From NCBI GenBank assembly GCA_943735955.1, contig OX030961.1, positions 3,226,920-3,290,919 on the forward strand: a stretch of DNA of 64,000 nucleotides, in the 5' to 3' direction. Below the pieces are notes generated by a model. The model was not told the origin of the DNA. It was given only the letters and a program-made list of their open reading frames with translations, and ran no database searches. Shown here piece by piece: positions 34,300 through 46,156 of this stretch; positions within the stretch are counted from its first letter, which is position 1; each line of letters starts with the position of its first letter. The position numbers and the translations under genes are program-made. The stretch is from Piscicola geometra. Taxonomy: Eukaryota > Annelida > Clitellata > Hirudinida > Piscicolidae.

Positions 34300-37246
34300 T
34301 ACTCGATTCATGTAAAAAAAGACATGCATGTAATTTAAATATATTAAAATATAAGTATTAAAAATTATTTTCAAAGTTTTCATTAGTTTTGATTCAAGGT
34401 TTACACCATTTCAAAATTTCAGCACCTTGAATTTTCAATTAATATTTGTGATCAGTTACCGTTGCTTAATTCCTTAATAGTTTGGCTTTTAGTTTCGATT
34501 CTGTACAAGATACATGGTTTTAAGTATGATAAGTATAATAAAATATATAAATAATATACATATTTTTTGAAAGAAATAAATACATTTTTATATTAATACG
34601 ATGAAGGTTAGCTTGAAGGTCGTTCTGTCAGGAGCGACAGGTCATTCGCTTTGATGATCCTTTGGTTAGGCATCAGGCCACATACACCTGCCTGGCGACG
34701 CTTCTATCATAGTTGTTATCACTATTGGAATGATTAAATCTTATAGAATGTCGAATCAACACTGTTGATGACTGGCTTGATAGGGCAAGTGTGACTTGTT
34801 AGTTCGTTGGTTCTATTCAGTCAAAAAGTTCTCATTTCTAGAATGATTGATATGTATCTTCTCAAAGATGCTGAAGTGATTAATTTAATTTAATTAATTA
34901 AGAACGCATATTTATGCAAGCCTACAGATGAATCTCGTGAATCTTGCTCCTTATTTGATTTTTTAAATTATTAGTATCAGACTTTTTGATTACTTTTTTT
35001 AGAAAAACTTTTTTAGTCTATTTTTGGTTCCTTTTGGCTTTCACGAATAGATATTTTTCTTCCGAACTATACACAATTAATTATTTCAAAATTCTGTTTT
35101 TTTTTGTTTCATGATTTTATTCAAAATTCATAGCTTTTTAAATAACTATGATTAGTTAAGATGAAATCTACATTATTTCCTGTTTCCACTATTTTCTTCC
35201 TCTAGTCCAGCCAATAGCATGCTAGTGCCAATTCTTAACCATTTATTTTTAATTTAAATTATTTTAGAATTTAAATTTAAAATCGTTTTTGAATCTTTTC
35301 AAACCTCATTTTTTCTGTTGAAAAATGTAATCTACAATTTGTGTTATTTTCTTCAAATACTTCTCGCCTATTTTCAAATTTTTTCGTTTCCAAAACGTTG
35401 TCAAAATTAATTTTTTATAATAATTTAAAAATACTTTGATTTGTATTATCGATTGCATAATCTTTTTCTGAATTTATAAGATTTAAACTTATTAAATTTA
35501 GTGGTTTTAAGAATATAAACCAAAGTTTGTAACTAAAAGCAAATAAAGTTTCATTAAATTGTTTATAATATTAATAAAAAAATCATTTTTATTTTATTCT
35601 AAACTTGTCATTGTATGCTTTGAATCCATTAATGTGGATGCTTACCGAAATAAATCTTTAAATCTTTTTATTTGAGTTCAAATAATTAAAAGAAGGTTTT
35701 TGAAAAACTTTAAGAAAAAGAATTCATATAAGAAAAAAGCCTCTATCGTTTTTCCGTCATCCTATAAATTATAGCGTTGAGTTAATATCTTTCCTATAAG
35801 CACACACCCAGGTCATCATTATTAGGGCAGTAAAGCGTGAGGTTTATAAGAGGACGCCCTGAGCAAGTGACCGTTATCAATGCTTTGTTTCGAGCAGAGA
35901 AATAGTCAATTATACATATTGCCATTGCCGTTAGCTTCTTGTTTATCCTTTTTAATCTCTGAAGTAGTTTTGTTAAAGTGTTTTAAAATAGAAAATTTAG
36001 TTGAGAAGTTTTAAACTGAATCAACTGGATTCTCTACATTTTCTGTTTTCGTCTGTAATAGATTACATCTTGAAAATCTAATTTTGAGGCTTTTATATCA
36101 CAGCCATCAAAAATAAATAACAATCTCCCTTTGGTGCTAGTTTGAAAAAATAAAAACTTGTATATACAAAAGTTCAAACAAATCATTCCATTAATTGTTC
36201 TGCACTTGAAGCCGTGAGTTTATGAGTAGGAAATACCAATATTAATTAAATTTGTCCTAAGAACAAAACAATATACATATGTATATGTTACATATATTAT
36301 GAAACATAGGACGAAGTAATTAAACTTCCAGCAGTAGATTTAACTGAAAAATTAAGAACAATTATAAATCATAAAATATTTTTATTTATTCAGTTGTTAT
36401 ATCAGACTGGCTTATGCTATTTATTGATTAAGCAGTAACACAGCCCTTTTGATATGTCTAGGAGCAAGGTAGGGTTTCTTATTTTACATTTATGGTAGTT
36501 TATAATTATTATATAAGTAATCATGCAAGAAATGTGATTTAAAGTTGCCAACAATTTTGTAGGATTTAATTTGAAGTGTTAAATCATTTACTAGATGATT
36601 AATTCAACTGCATGGGTTTAGGGATTTCCTTCAATGCTTTCTTCTCGTTTTATTAAGTGGAAACGTCGCTTGGGAGCAATAAAGCGTGTGTATTAAGTAT
36701 ATGACTCGAAAAAAATTCCGTAAACGTAAAATTGGCATCCAAAAATAATAAATATAGTAAAAGTTTATTTTTATTATTAAAAAAGTCACCCATAAACATA
36801 CATTTTTGGTTTAAAATGAACAATGCAATGCAATGCAACGATTTGTTGAATTAAATACCAAAGTTAAATGAAATGCCATGTAAAAATAAAAAAACTAAAT
36901 CAGTATTGTTCAAAAAGTTTACCCACAAACACAATTTTTGTTTGCATAGTATTCTTATAACGGAAGCTGAAATTGTGTTTGTGGCTGAATTTTTGAAAAC
37001 TTTTATATAATTTCGATATAATTGTATTTTTTTCTTTCAATAAACTCATCTAGTGATGATGGGCACTAGAAACATCCTACTCAAGTCATATACTTAGAGT
37101 TGTGATCGATTGAAGTGCGCTCAAACATCACTCATCTGATTGTTTGTTCAGGCCTTACTACTCAAGTTTCTTGCGAGTAAAATTTTATTAAAATTCTGAA
37201 AACTCATTTAAAGTTATTTTCCAAAAATATTGTTTTATATTTTACA
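34300..37246. other. AT-rich intergenic DNA
   Basis: The exchanger 3' UTR begins here (ATTAAA near 34343, AATAAA near 34575). I see no supported exon. A short start-like frame near 34600 (MKVSLKVVLSGATGHSL) ends at once and was not called. The 35800-35950 patch is richer in G+C, but no motif is assignable. Confidence 0.6.
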
Positions 37247-37630
37247 ATGTCTTCTTCGGCAAACGACTCATTGTTTTTGAGAAAAAATATCGATCCAGAA
37301 TATAATAATGAATCGATTTGCAAGTTGCTTGAGTAATGAATTCCCCATATTTGCCAATTACATATTTCTCCGAAAAGCCTGACTGGTTTAACGATCGGTT
37401 TTTTCTATCAAAACGAATCATAAGATGTATCTGTTGTTAAATACGGAAAAGGCAGAAGCTTAAAAAGATTCAATAACTTTATGAAAAAATATTTTCATTT
37501 TATTTCCACCAAATGGAAACCAATAAGATGAGTGAAGAAGCTCAATGGTACTGGATATATCAAGAAAGGCTACAGACGCTTTGAACCATCTTTTATGACT
37601 AAATATGAAGGGAATGTTTTTCTTTTTTAG
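37247..37630 (+). pseudogene. Single-frame 128-codon pseudogene with four in-frame stops
   Basis: From ATG 37247 to TAG 37628-37630 one frame reads as protein: MSSSANDSLFLRKNIDPEYN, then after TAA-TGA (37334-37339) HICQLHISPKSLTGLTIGFF, a TAA at 37421-37423, VVKYGKGRSLKRFNNFMKKY, a TGA at 37529-37531, and VKKLNGTGYIKKGYRRFEPS. No frameshift and no intron interrupt it. The stops are single-base changes from sense codons. It looks like a recently dead intronless gene or a retro-copy. The parent family is not recognised, and no poly-A tail or flanking repeats are clear. Confidence 0.5.
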
Positions 37631-40600
37631 TTTTTTTCTTACTTTTTCTGTTCTTGGTTTGAAATGGAATATATTAAATAAGGATTATCTTTAAAGTAAT
37701 AAAACCAAGCTAATACAGATTTTTTTTAATGTTAAAAATACAGTGAAAACGCATTAAAATCCATTAAAAGGCATTTTCATAAAAGTATATAAATGAAACG
37801 AACAGAGGATTAGACACCCACGGTGATGTAAGTCAGTGTTTTAATGATGTGAAAGACACCTGTACCATAGATCATTTTACTTGAAAAACCTTCTAAAGCC
37901 TTCTTTTTAATACTTTTATTTAATACCTTTAGTTACAAAATAATTTGATGGACTTCGCATACTTTTAGTCACGTTTTCGAAATACCATAATAGGTCTTGA
38001 ATTCTAAATTATGTTTTTCGTCCTTTATTTAAAAAAAAAACTTTTTTTAATTTTGCTTATAGTTTTTACTAATATTATTTTTTTATTCGCCCCCACCACG
38101 CTATGTTTGCTGGATATGCAACGTTGAAACGTATCGAAGTCAAACCAACAAAACAAGAAGAGTTCGGTTAAATCCAGTGTAAAACTGCTAAACAATAATT
38201 CGTAAGAGCAAAAATAGATAAATTTTATTTCTGGAAAAAACTTAGACTTTAAAAACCTGGGAAGAAACCGGTATTCAGGAATTGGTCAGTCTGAAAATAG
38301 ATTTATCACACTGTCATTGTCGTTTTGAAAGAGGAAGTTGAAACAAATAAAAAAAATCACAACTTTGAGAGAGGTAAAAATTATAGGTTTAAATATTATA
38401 ACTATAATTTCTAGATCTGAGTTATTCAGTTCTTAAAGGTGTGATCTGAGTTATTAATTATTAGGTTATACGAACAAGTATTTTACGTTTAAATTGGTTT
38501 TAACTCTTTTTTAACTGTGAAATGTTACCAAAACTTTAAATAATATAAAATTATTCTGTGATTTTTATTTTAAGTTTTTTTCTGAGTTTGCCATTTTATT
38601 ATAATAATATAGATGACATAATTATTCTTTACTTTATTATTATAATATAGATGATATAATTATTTTTTACTTGCCTTCTGTTGTTTTTCTTTCAAACACT
38701 CCACAAAGTTTATAAAAGTCACATAAAAAAGCTATAAAATGTTTTAAGTAACTTTCAAATTTCAGCTTTAAAATGCAAAGCATTAATTTTATTATCATTA
38801 TCACCACTTTCACCAATTCTGCCATTATCCCTGAATAGGACTAAAAAGTTCAAAAACATTCGGACACAAGGGCACCTTAAAAGCTTGACTGTAATTTCGC
38901 ACGTGTCGCTAACTTTTCTTGTATAAAAGATAGTGCAGTGAAAATAAATATGATTAAATCTAAATTAATGAAATATCTATATAAATTTATTATTTTTATT
39001 TAAATTGTAAAAAACTAAATAAAGAAGATAAAAGTTGTTTGAGACGTGGAAAAAAGTTTTACGATAAACTTGTGGGAAAGTTGGTTTAGGTGAATATGCT
39101 AATGGAGTAAATCTTTAGCTTAAATGGGGGAAATTTCCATAATCGATTTTGTTTTTTTAAAGCGTATGGAGCCAACTTTAGAATATTGATCTCGTTAAGA
39201 CTTCCGTCTTCTGACCCTGGGAATATAAATGGGAAAAATCTAATATGCGCTTACAAATCAATTCTTAGTATATCAAACTTTTCCCAAAAAGTTGAAGAAA
39301 TAATGAAAATAAATGAAATATTAAAATATTTTTTAAAATAACATTAATTTGTAAACAATCGGCCAGAAACCATTCATGAATAGAAAATAATCATTGTCTG
39401 TCAAAGTTTTGAAGGAAAAAAGTTTACTGAAAGTAGATAATACATTAATTTATTTATAAAATAATTTGAAAAATAATTGGAGTAAACTTTCATGGAGAGA
39501 ATGAATGATGAATAGAATAATACATTTAATACATTTTTAATCCGCTCATGTGATTTTTGATTTATTCTCAATGCCTGTCGATTATTAACATTTATAGCCT
39601 ATTGGCATTTGTTTTAATTTTACATACACTTTATTATTAATTCAATAATCAGCAAATCTAATAATAACTTTAATATTTATTCACAGATAAATTTTTTGTC
39701 AAACTTTCTCGGATGTAATAAAGTAAATACTTTTTTTATTGACTATTATATACAGTGAACGTTGAATTAGAAAATACTTGAAAAAGCTATAATTTAATTT
39801 AATTGAAACAATTTTTGAGTTTTAAAAATTCAAAAGAAAAACATTTTACATTGATATTCAAAAAAAAACTGTAAAAAAATTTTGTTTCGTTAAATTTATT
39901 TTTTCTTTTCATCTAACTCTTTTTCGAAATTCAGAAAAACTTATACCCTTTCTAGTCTATATAAGAATGATCCAAAATTCTCATATTCTCATCCCCTACT
40001 TCGCATCAGTGATTTATTTTTTTATCCAATTTTTTCTAAACTGTTTTTACATTCTTAAAGAATTTTTCATCTATATAAGCCTCAACATCCTATTTTTTGT
40101 TTACTTTAAAAATACGCGGAGAAATTTAGAGCATAATGTCCAACTTGGTGATAAACTTAGGCTTATATCTTCAAGTGTGCAAATAAGCATTCAAATTTCT
40201 TTTTTACGTTACAATTTAAAGTAATAAAAAATCAAAAAGATTTTTTACGATAGGTTTCGAAAAAATAATCAGTTTATATGTTAATTTATAAGCCCAGTGC
40301 GAGACTTTAAAGTTTAAATTTAAAATTAAGGCGCCTCAAATGGATGCAATACATTATTCAACGTTTACTGTAACTATTAATCTATAACTTAACTAATTTT
40401 TTATCGGCTTATTTATTAAATTTCCTGATAAATTATTTTGAATAAAAAAGATGAAAATGGATTGCTCGTGTGCTTATATGCATGCATTTATGACATGTTT
40501 ATTGGAAAATAAATGGAAATTTTCATAGATGAATGATCCGAAAAGAAGTATGATGGCTTGATTGAAAAGAAAACCAATTTTTGATTGGGTTTTCCGTTGA

Positions 40601-40656
40601 AAGAAAGCTTTATGATTAGAGAATCGCAAAAATGGAAAAAATAAATTAATAAGTTG
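37631..40656. other. AT-rich intergenic DNA
   Basis: No gene supported. A near-duplicate of about 42 bp (ttattataataatatagatg...) lies at 38598-38672. A hydrophobic open frame at 39967-40224 has AT-biased composition only. A 22-codon frame at 38103 (MFAGYATLKRIEVKPTKQEE) ends near a possible donor but has no partner exon. Confidence 0.55.
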
Positions 40657-43600
40657 ATGGATGACAAAAATATGAAAAAAATCCAACCACTACAGCTTCA
40701 CGCCGTTGACTTCATGAGGATTTGGACCCACTATGACAAGGTGCTGACGTCACATACTAATGTGTCTATCTAAATTTATATTTATGTTTCTCTGTTATTT
40801 TCTGAAAAAATCCGATTGCTTTGAAATTGCGAAAAACTGTCTTTGATTGAGAGAGTGTTAATATAAACATATAATATATATATTTGTATTTTAATAAAAA
40901 TGCCAAATTTTTAAAACTTGTAAAAAGTTTAAAAAATGATTTTTTAAAGTTTTGTTAAAGTTTTCATATCTTGTTTATACTTAAACTTTTAGTTTCTACT
41001 TTATTTTTTATTTTTTTATTATACGTTTTTTCTAGTTTTTCTAACAACTTTATATTCTTTTTATATATGTTTTCATTGCATTATTACAAGATGACTATAA
41101 TTTTTGTCAAAAAGTTTTTTATTTAATATTTTAATATGTTTAAAATTTTCATTTATTTAATCACTTTTTTTAAAGCCTTAAAACTTTTAGGTTCATTTTA
41201 TAAAAGCATTTAGTCGCCTCTATAAATACTCATCATCACATTTTCTTTAAAAAATTATAATCGCGAAGAGCTCTTGGAAAGCCGAAGATCCTTTTAGGCG
41301 ATTAAAATTTTTCATTGTTTTTTTGAAAAAAATGTTTAGTTTTTGTATTTATTCATTTAAAAACCTCTAAATCAAAGGACTCGAGTGGCTATTTGGACTC
41401 AAAAGAACTCACTGGATTCTTGCGAGACTTTATGCTTCAACGAAAAGGAGTTGGTTCTCTTTTGCATTCTCGAGATTAATAAATAAATAATAATGTGAAG
41501 AAAAAAAATTTCGTTTATAAATGAAAATAAGAAATTATTTATTGGTAAATATCTTTCATTTACTTTGATACGTGGTCTCCATAAAACAAAACAAAAAATT
41601 GATTACACGCTGCAATGCATAAAAATTAAAACATTGGTGAAAAACAATTATAGTTCTCAAAACCATACAGTAATTTCGATGCTTGGTAACAAAGATTATT
41701 TCTATCCCACTAGTAATTCAATAACTTTTTTATGTAATTTACAGTGGTACTCAAAAAACATAAAATAGTCTTCAAAAATGTACAAATTTTTTTAATCAAT
41801 ATTCATATTAGGACTTCGAAACTTTCTTCCACTTTAAGGTCGTTCCAACGGATCAGGAGTTGGACGAGTTCAGAAAGGCAGTCTTAGAAAAGGCAGACAC
41901 AAACCGGGATGGCAAAATTGAACTTGGAGAATTTGCTTTGTACGTTTTGACAATTTATTAATTTTATTTATGTAAATCATTTAAGCAATATATGGCAATT
42001 GAAGAACTTGGAGCATTTGATTCAACGGGAAGTAATAACACACTTTTTAATTATTTGGTAGAATAATTAAAAGATGAGAAATTGAAGACTAAAAAAATAC
42101 GTTTAATTTTGACAAAATTAAAACCAACTCGCGTGTAATGACAGAGAATTTCGTGAGTATCATCATGCTGATTGCCTGCACCCATCCCGCATTGGAGCTC
42201 TCAGCGCCTAATCACTGCTATAACTCTGCATTACTCGCATCGCAGTAAACCAGCACCAAACACATACTGGCATATGTATAATGGTATATAATTGATTTTT
42301 TGACCTTCGTCTAATGAATATCTTTCGTTCTAAACCGAGCTTCATTCTCAAATAGGTCGGAAAAAACATATTTTAAACATGAGCCTATTTAATTTCATAT
42401 AGATGTATATATGTTCGTATTACAAAAACGCTGATTTGACATGACTTTGCTTTTAGTTCGTATGTTTTAGCCGAGATGTGACAAAAACCAATGTATTGAA
42501 ACCTATGTATCTAACAAAATTATGGATTCATAATCTCTTGGTTTTTTCATTAAAAAGATGTTTTTCTAATTTATTTAATTTTTTATTTTCTATTTTCATT
42601 TTTTGACCATCGCTTCATGCATGGTCTTGAATACTCTATTGATTTTCTTTAACGAGCAGAAGCTACTCTGGAAAATATAAACGAATTCCATATGATGAAT
42701 TTATAGCATCTTTAAAACAGATTTTTACTTTTTTCAGTTATTTAGTTATTTTTAAACATTATCTTTGAAACCATTAAACGATGATTTAGAGAGGTGTTCA
42801 GGTAGAATTCAAATGATTGATGGTGGGCTTTTATCATGATTATAGAACGTTTTGAAACACATTTGAAAGGCAAAATGTGATATATAAACTTTTATTCAAA
42901 TACACATTTTTTATATTAAAAATATATAATTTATTTTTTCCAAATAATAATTTTTTTCCTGGTCATAATTCAAAAATGAAATATATGTGTGATTTTTCAA
43001 CAGGCTGGTACCTATAGAATCTAACTTCATGGAACAGTTTTCAAAACGTAAATCTGTGAGTTTAATCCGAGTATTTAAACAATAAATAAATCTTTTAAAC
43101 AGTTTTCTTAATTTCTTTCTATTTTTTATTACATATCATTGTTTTTTTATAATTGATTATTGCACCAAACTACTCCACCTATTTTCAAGGAATTTTTTTT
43201 AAAAATAAATATAAAGTAAGATAACTTCAAAAAGATTTCTTTCAATTCACTCCCTCTAAATCTCAGTTGTCGCGAAAACAGTTTGACGACATATTCACTC
43301 ACTACGACCCTGTAAGTGAATGCCTAAGAAACACTATTTAGTCACGTTCAGTGATTTATAAATATTTTTTAATAAATTTATTTTTTCTATATAAACTGAA
43401 AATGTTTTCACATCATTTATTTCATTTGAAAAAATAATAACGCTAATTCAGGATGGTAACGGTTTTATAGAAGGGAAAGAGTTGATGGCTTTGATCCGAG
43501 ATATAATGACGAAGACTGAAAACGTTGGCTTAAAATGAAATTTTGAGCTATTTCATTTAATCAACCTAGCATTAAAATCTTTTTAACATTTTCATCACAG

Positions 43601-44059
43601 CACTACACCCTTCAACTACAACATGGGGCTCTAAACCACCACAAAAACACCACAGAAAGTGAATATGAAAGATGTGGAGGACTACAGAGAAGTGGCTTTA
43701 CAGGTATTTAATGTTACATTTATTCCCTCTCTCACATTTCACTATGAGCGGTCTATCATAAAAATTATAGGATGAAACACTTTACAACATTATGCAAATT
43801 CACATTATATTCTCGTACAACTATTCGCATTTTTCATTAACACAGTAATAAAAAATATTGTAAATTCATTTGAATAATAATTCTAAAGTGGCTTTTCATC
43901 TTTTTACTCTAAAATATTTATAAAATCTTATTTTATAGTCACTTTAGGACCTATAAACGTTTTTTCTATTGATTTTTATGCTTTCAGGTGTTTGATAAAA
44001 ACTCCGATGGCAGACTAAGCAGAAGAGAATTAGGTTTATTTTTGTCGGTAGACCGATAA
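40657..44059 (+). CDS. Four-EF-hand calbindin-like Ca2+-binding protein (190 aa)
   Basis: Cytosolic calcium buffer or sensor related to calretinin/calbindin-32. Eight exons: 40657-40740, 41378-41449, 41812-41939, 43004-43055, 43267-43311, 43452-43523, 43656-43703, 43988-44059. All phases close. Four canonical loops: DKDSSGYLDSKE (residues 27-38), DTNRDGKIELGE (81-92), DPDGNGFIEGKE (126-137) and DKNSDGRLSRRE (170-181), all with the Asp/Gly/Glu ligands. FMRIWTHYDK, TGFLRDF and LVPIESNFMEQF are typical of the calbindin subfamily linkers. Calbindin and calretinin have six EF-hands; here the frame stops right after the fourth (LGLFLSVDR). The ATG at 40657 is in frame with a short leader, but an acceptor CTACAG at 40695 allows an upstream first exon instead. 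Confidence 0.87.
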
Positions 44060-46156
44060 ATGACGATCAGAAAACGAAGCGATCTTGAGATGAATTTATT
44101 ATGGAAAATAGTTAAGAAAATGTTGGGTCAAGTAAATGGAATGGTAATATTATTAATAGTAGGAAGGCTAAAATGTTTTTTACTAAATACAATTTATATT
44201 AATTTTGATTCTTTTATTGGAAAATCATGAAGAGGAATATTGATAAATAGGATTGCTAAGCAGAAGGTTTTAAACCTAAATTAAGAACTTCAACATACAT
44301 TTTGATGTCTTATTTGAAACGATTTTTTATCTCTTCAACTCAGCGTATTTTCATTTATTTAAAATTATTTTAGTACATGTTATTTTCTTAAGATGTATTC
44401 AACCTTCTTCAATTTTCTCAGATTTTCGAGCTCACTCCATTTCAATCGAATCAAATGTACGCGTGAAATATGTATCTATATTACAAATCTACTTATGATT
44501 ATAAACTTTATTGATGAATTGCTTTATTCTAAATTTTTAAAATTATAATAGTAAAACTTTCAATATTTTAAATAATATTTATTAAAGGTTTTAAAGCATT
44601 TAAAGCTTTTGATTATAAACTCATTTAAGTTTTATAATTTTACTTATATTATATAACAATTTTTTAAATATAAAAACCTATTTAAAAAGTGTGATTCTTC
44701 ATTATTTTAAAACTTGTTTGATCATTGAACCGAATCCCCTTGAATGTGTAGATTTATTAAAATGTAGCATGCTTCAATCAATTTCAAACTATTTGAATTT
44801 ATTTCACATTTTAACAGTACAACTTTTAATATTATTTTTATAATTCATTAATTTATGCGTTTTTAGCCACTTTCGAATCTCTTGGCTAATTCGTGATCAA
44901 ATGTCTTTTGCAACCGAAGAGATAATTTTTTTTAAATCGAATGAAATGGCTTTTTTCAAATAAATAAAAAATTTAAAAAATGTTTTGGAATAATTTTTAT
45001 AAAACCATTGTCCGAATAATCATCGTCTCTTATATTTAAAACAAAGTCAAACTAATTTTTTTAATTAATTAACCTCATATGCAACTAATAAAATTTTGCA
45101 CCAAACCATCAAGTTGATTGAAAATTCTGTATTTTGGTACTCTAAACATTTTCTTTTCTTAATTATATGCCTCCCTTGAGTTTATTGCACTAGAAAGCTT
45201 AAAAAATTATTATTTTTTTACTGCACATAGAACACTTTCTTAACCGGTTTCAAAATTAATTTCTCCCTGTATTTAACTCTCTAAGATAATATTATTTTTC
45301 AACCTTTTTATCATTCATGAAAGAAACGTGACTTCATCGTTGAAAAAAACTAAGAAAAAATAGAGATTGAAAGAAATAAAGCAGTATGAACTGCTTTCTG
45401 AGACGAATAATCAAAAAATCACTTGTGAGAAACTTCAATTTAATATCAAAAGTGTATAAGCAACAAACAGAAAATCTCAATTATTTTGCCTACTCAACCT
45501 GTCAAGAGTTTTCAGTGAAAATATGATTGATTTTCAATACATTAGTGGCGTCTTAATTCCACCTGAAGTCTCGCGTGACGACTTGGCTAGTTCATATGCA
45601 AAAGCTCCAAGTGCGTTAAAGAATTTTCTTTAAAAATTTGATCTCTTTGATATTAAAACAAATTTTCAAGTTTTTATATATTTTAATAATTAACAAAGTT
45701 TGATTTATTAACATCTATAGACTGTTAGAGTGTGCTACAAGAATCTGTCAAAATCAACGAAAAAGAAAATAAATAAATAATTCAAGATTGCACTTCAAAA
45801 CACTTTTTAAAATCTTTTTTTAATTGTAAAAGCTTTTATAATCCTATTAGCAAAGCATTGAAAGTAAGAACATTTTTTAAATTAACTTAGCAGCGTTTTT
45901 TGGTTTGAGTATATTTATTTATGATAGGATTGAAGCTTTTTAACATCTTCAAATAAATAAATATTTGAAAATAAATTTAAATGTATTGTTTTTATAATCA
46001 TTAATATCATCCACAATTAACACAACTTGAAACACAAGATTTATTATATTAATCAATATTATAAAAACATTCTCTCAGAATTTACTCGTTAATTGAATCC
46101 CAATTGACACGTATTACCCCCTTATCATTATCATCTCTTTCTTCTTTATTTCTAAA
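44060..46156. other. AT-rich intergenic DNA
   Basis: I looked here for fifth and sixth EF-hand exons and found none. One start-exon-like segment is listed separately at 45523-45610. The AATAAA of the next minus-strand gene lies at 46150-46145. Confidence 0.6.
45523..45610 (+). CDS. Possible first exon, unrecognised
   Basis: ATG followed by IDFQYISGVLIPPEVSRDDL and ASSYAKAP, ending at a good GTGCGT donor with one base left over. The sequence is more protein-like than its AT-rich surroundings. A downstream acceptor at 45720 would give a stop after two codons, so no convincing second exon was found before the converging minus-strand gene. Confidence 0.22.

Noticed and set aside
34600..34660. 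MKVSLKVVLSGATG, resembling a GTPase start
   Set aside because: The P-loop is incomplete (no GK[ST]), the frame stops at once and no donor follows.
39967..40224. 85-codon hydrophobic frame
   Set aside because: Phe/Ile/Leu-rich composition is what AT-rich DNA gives by chance. There are no splice signals or motifs.
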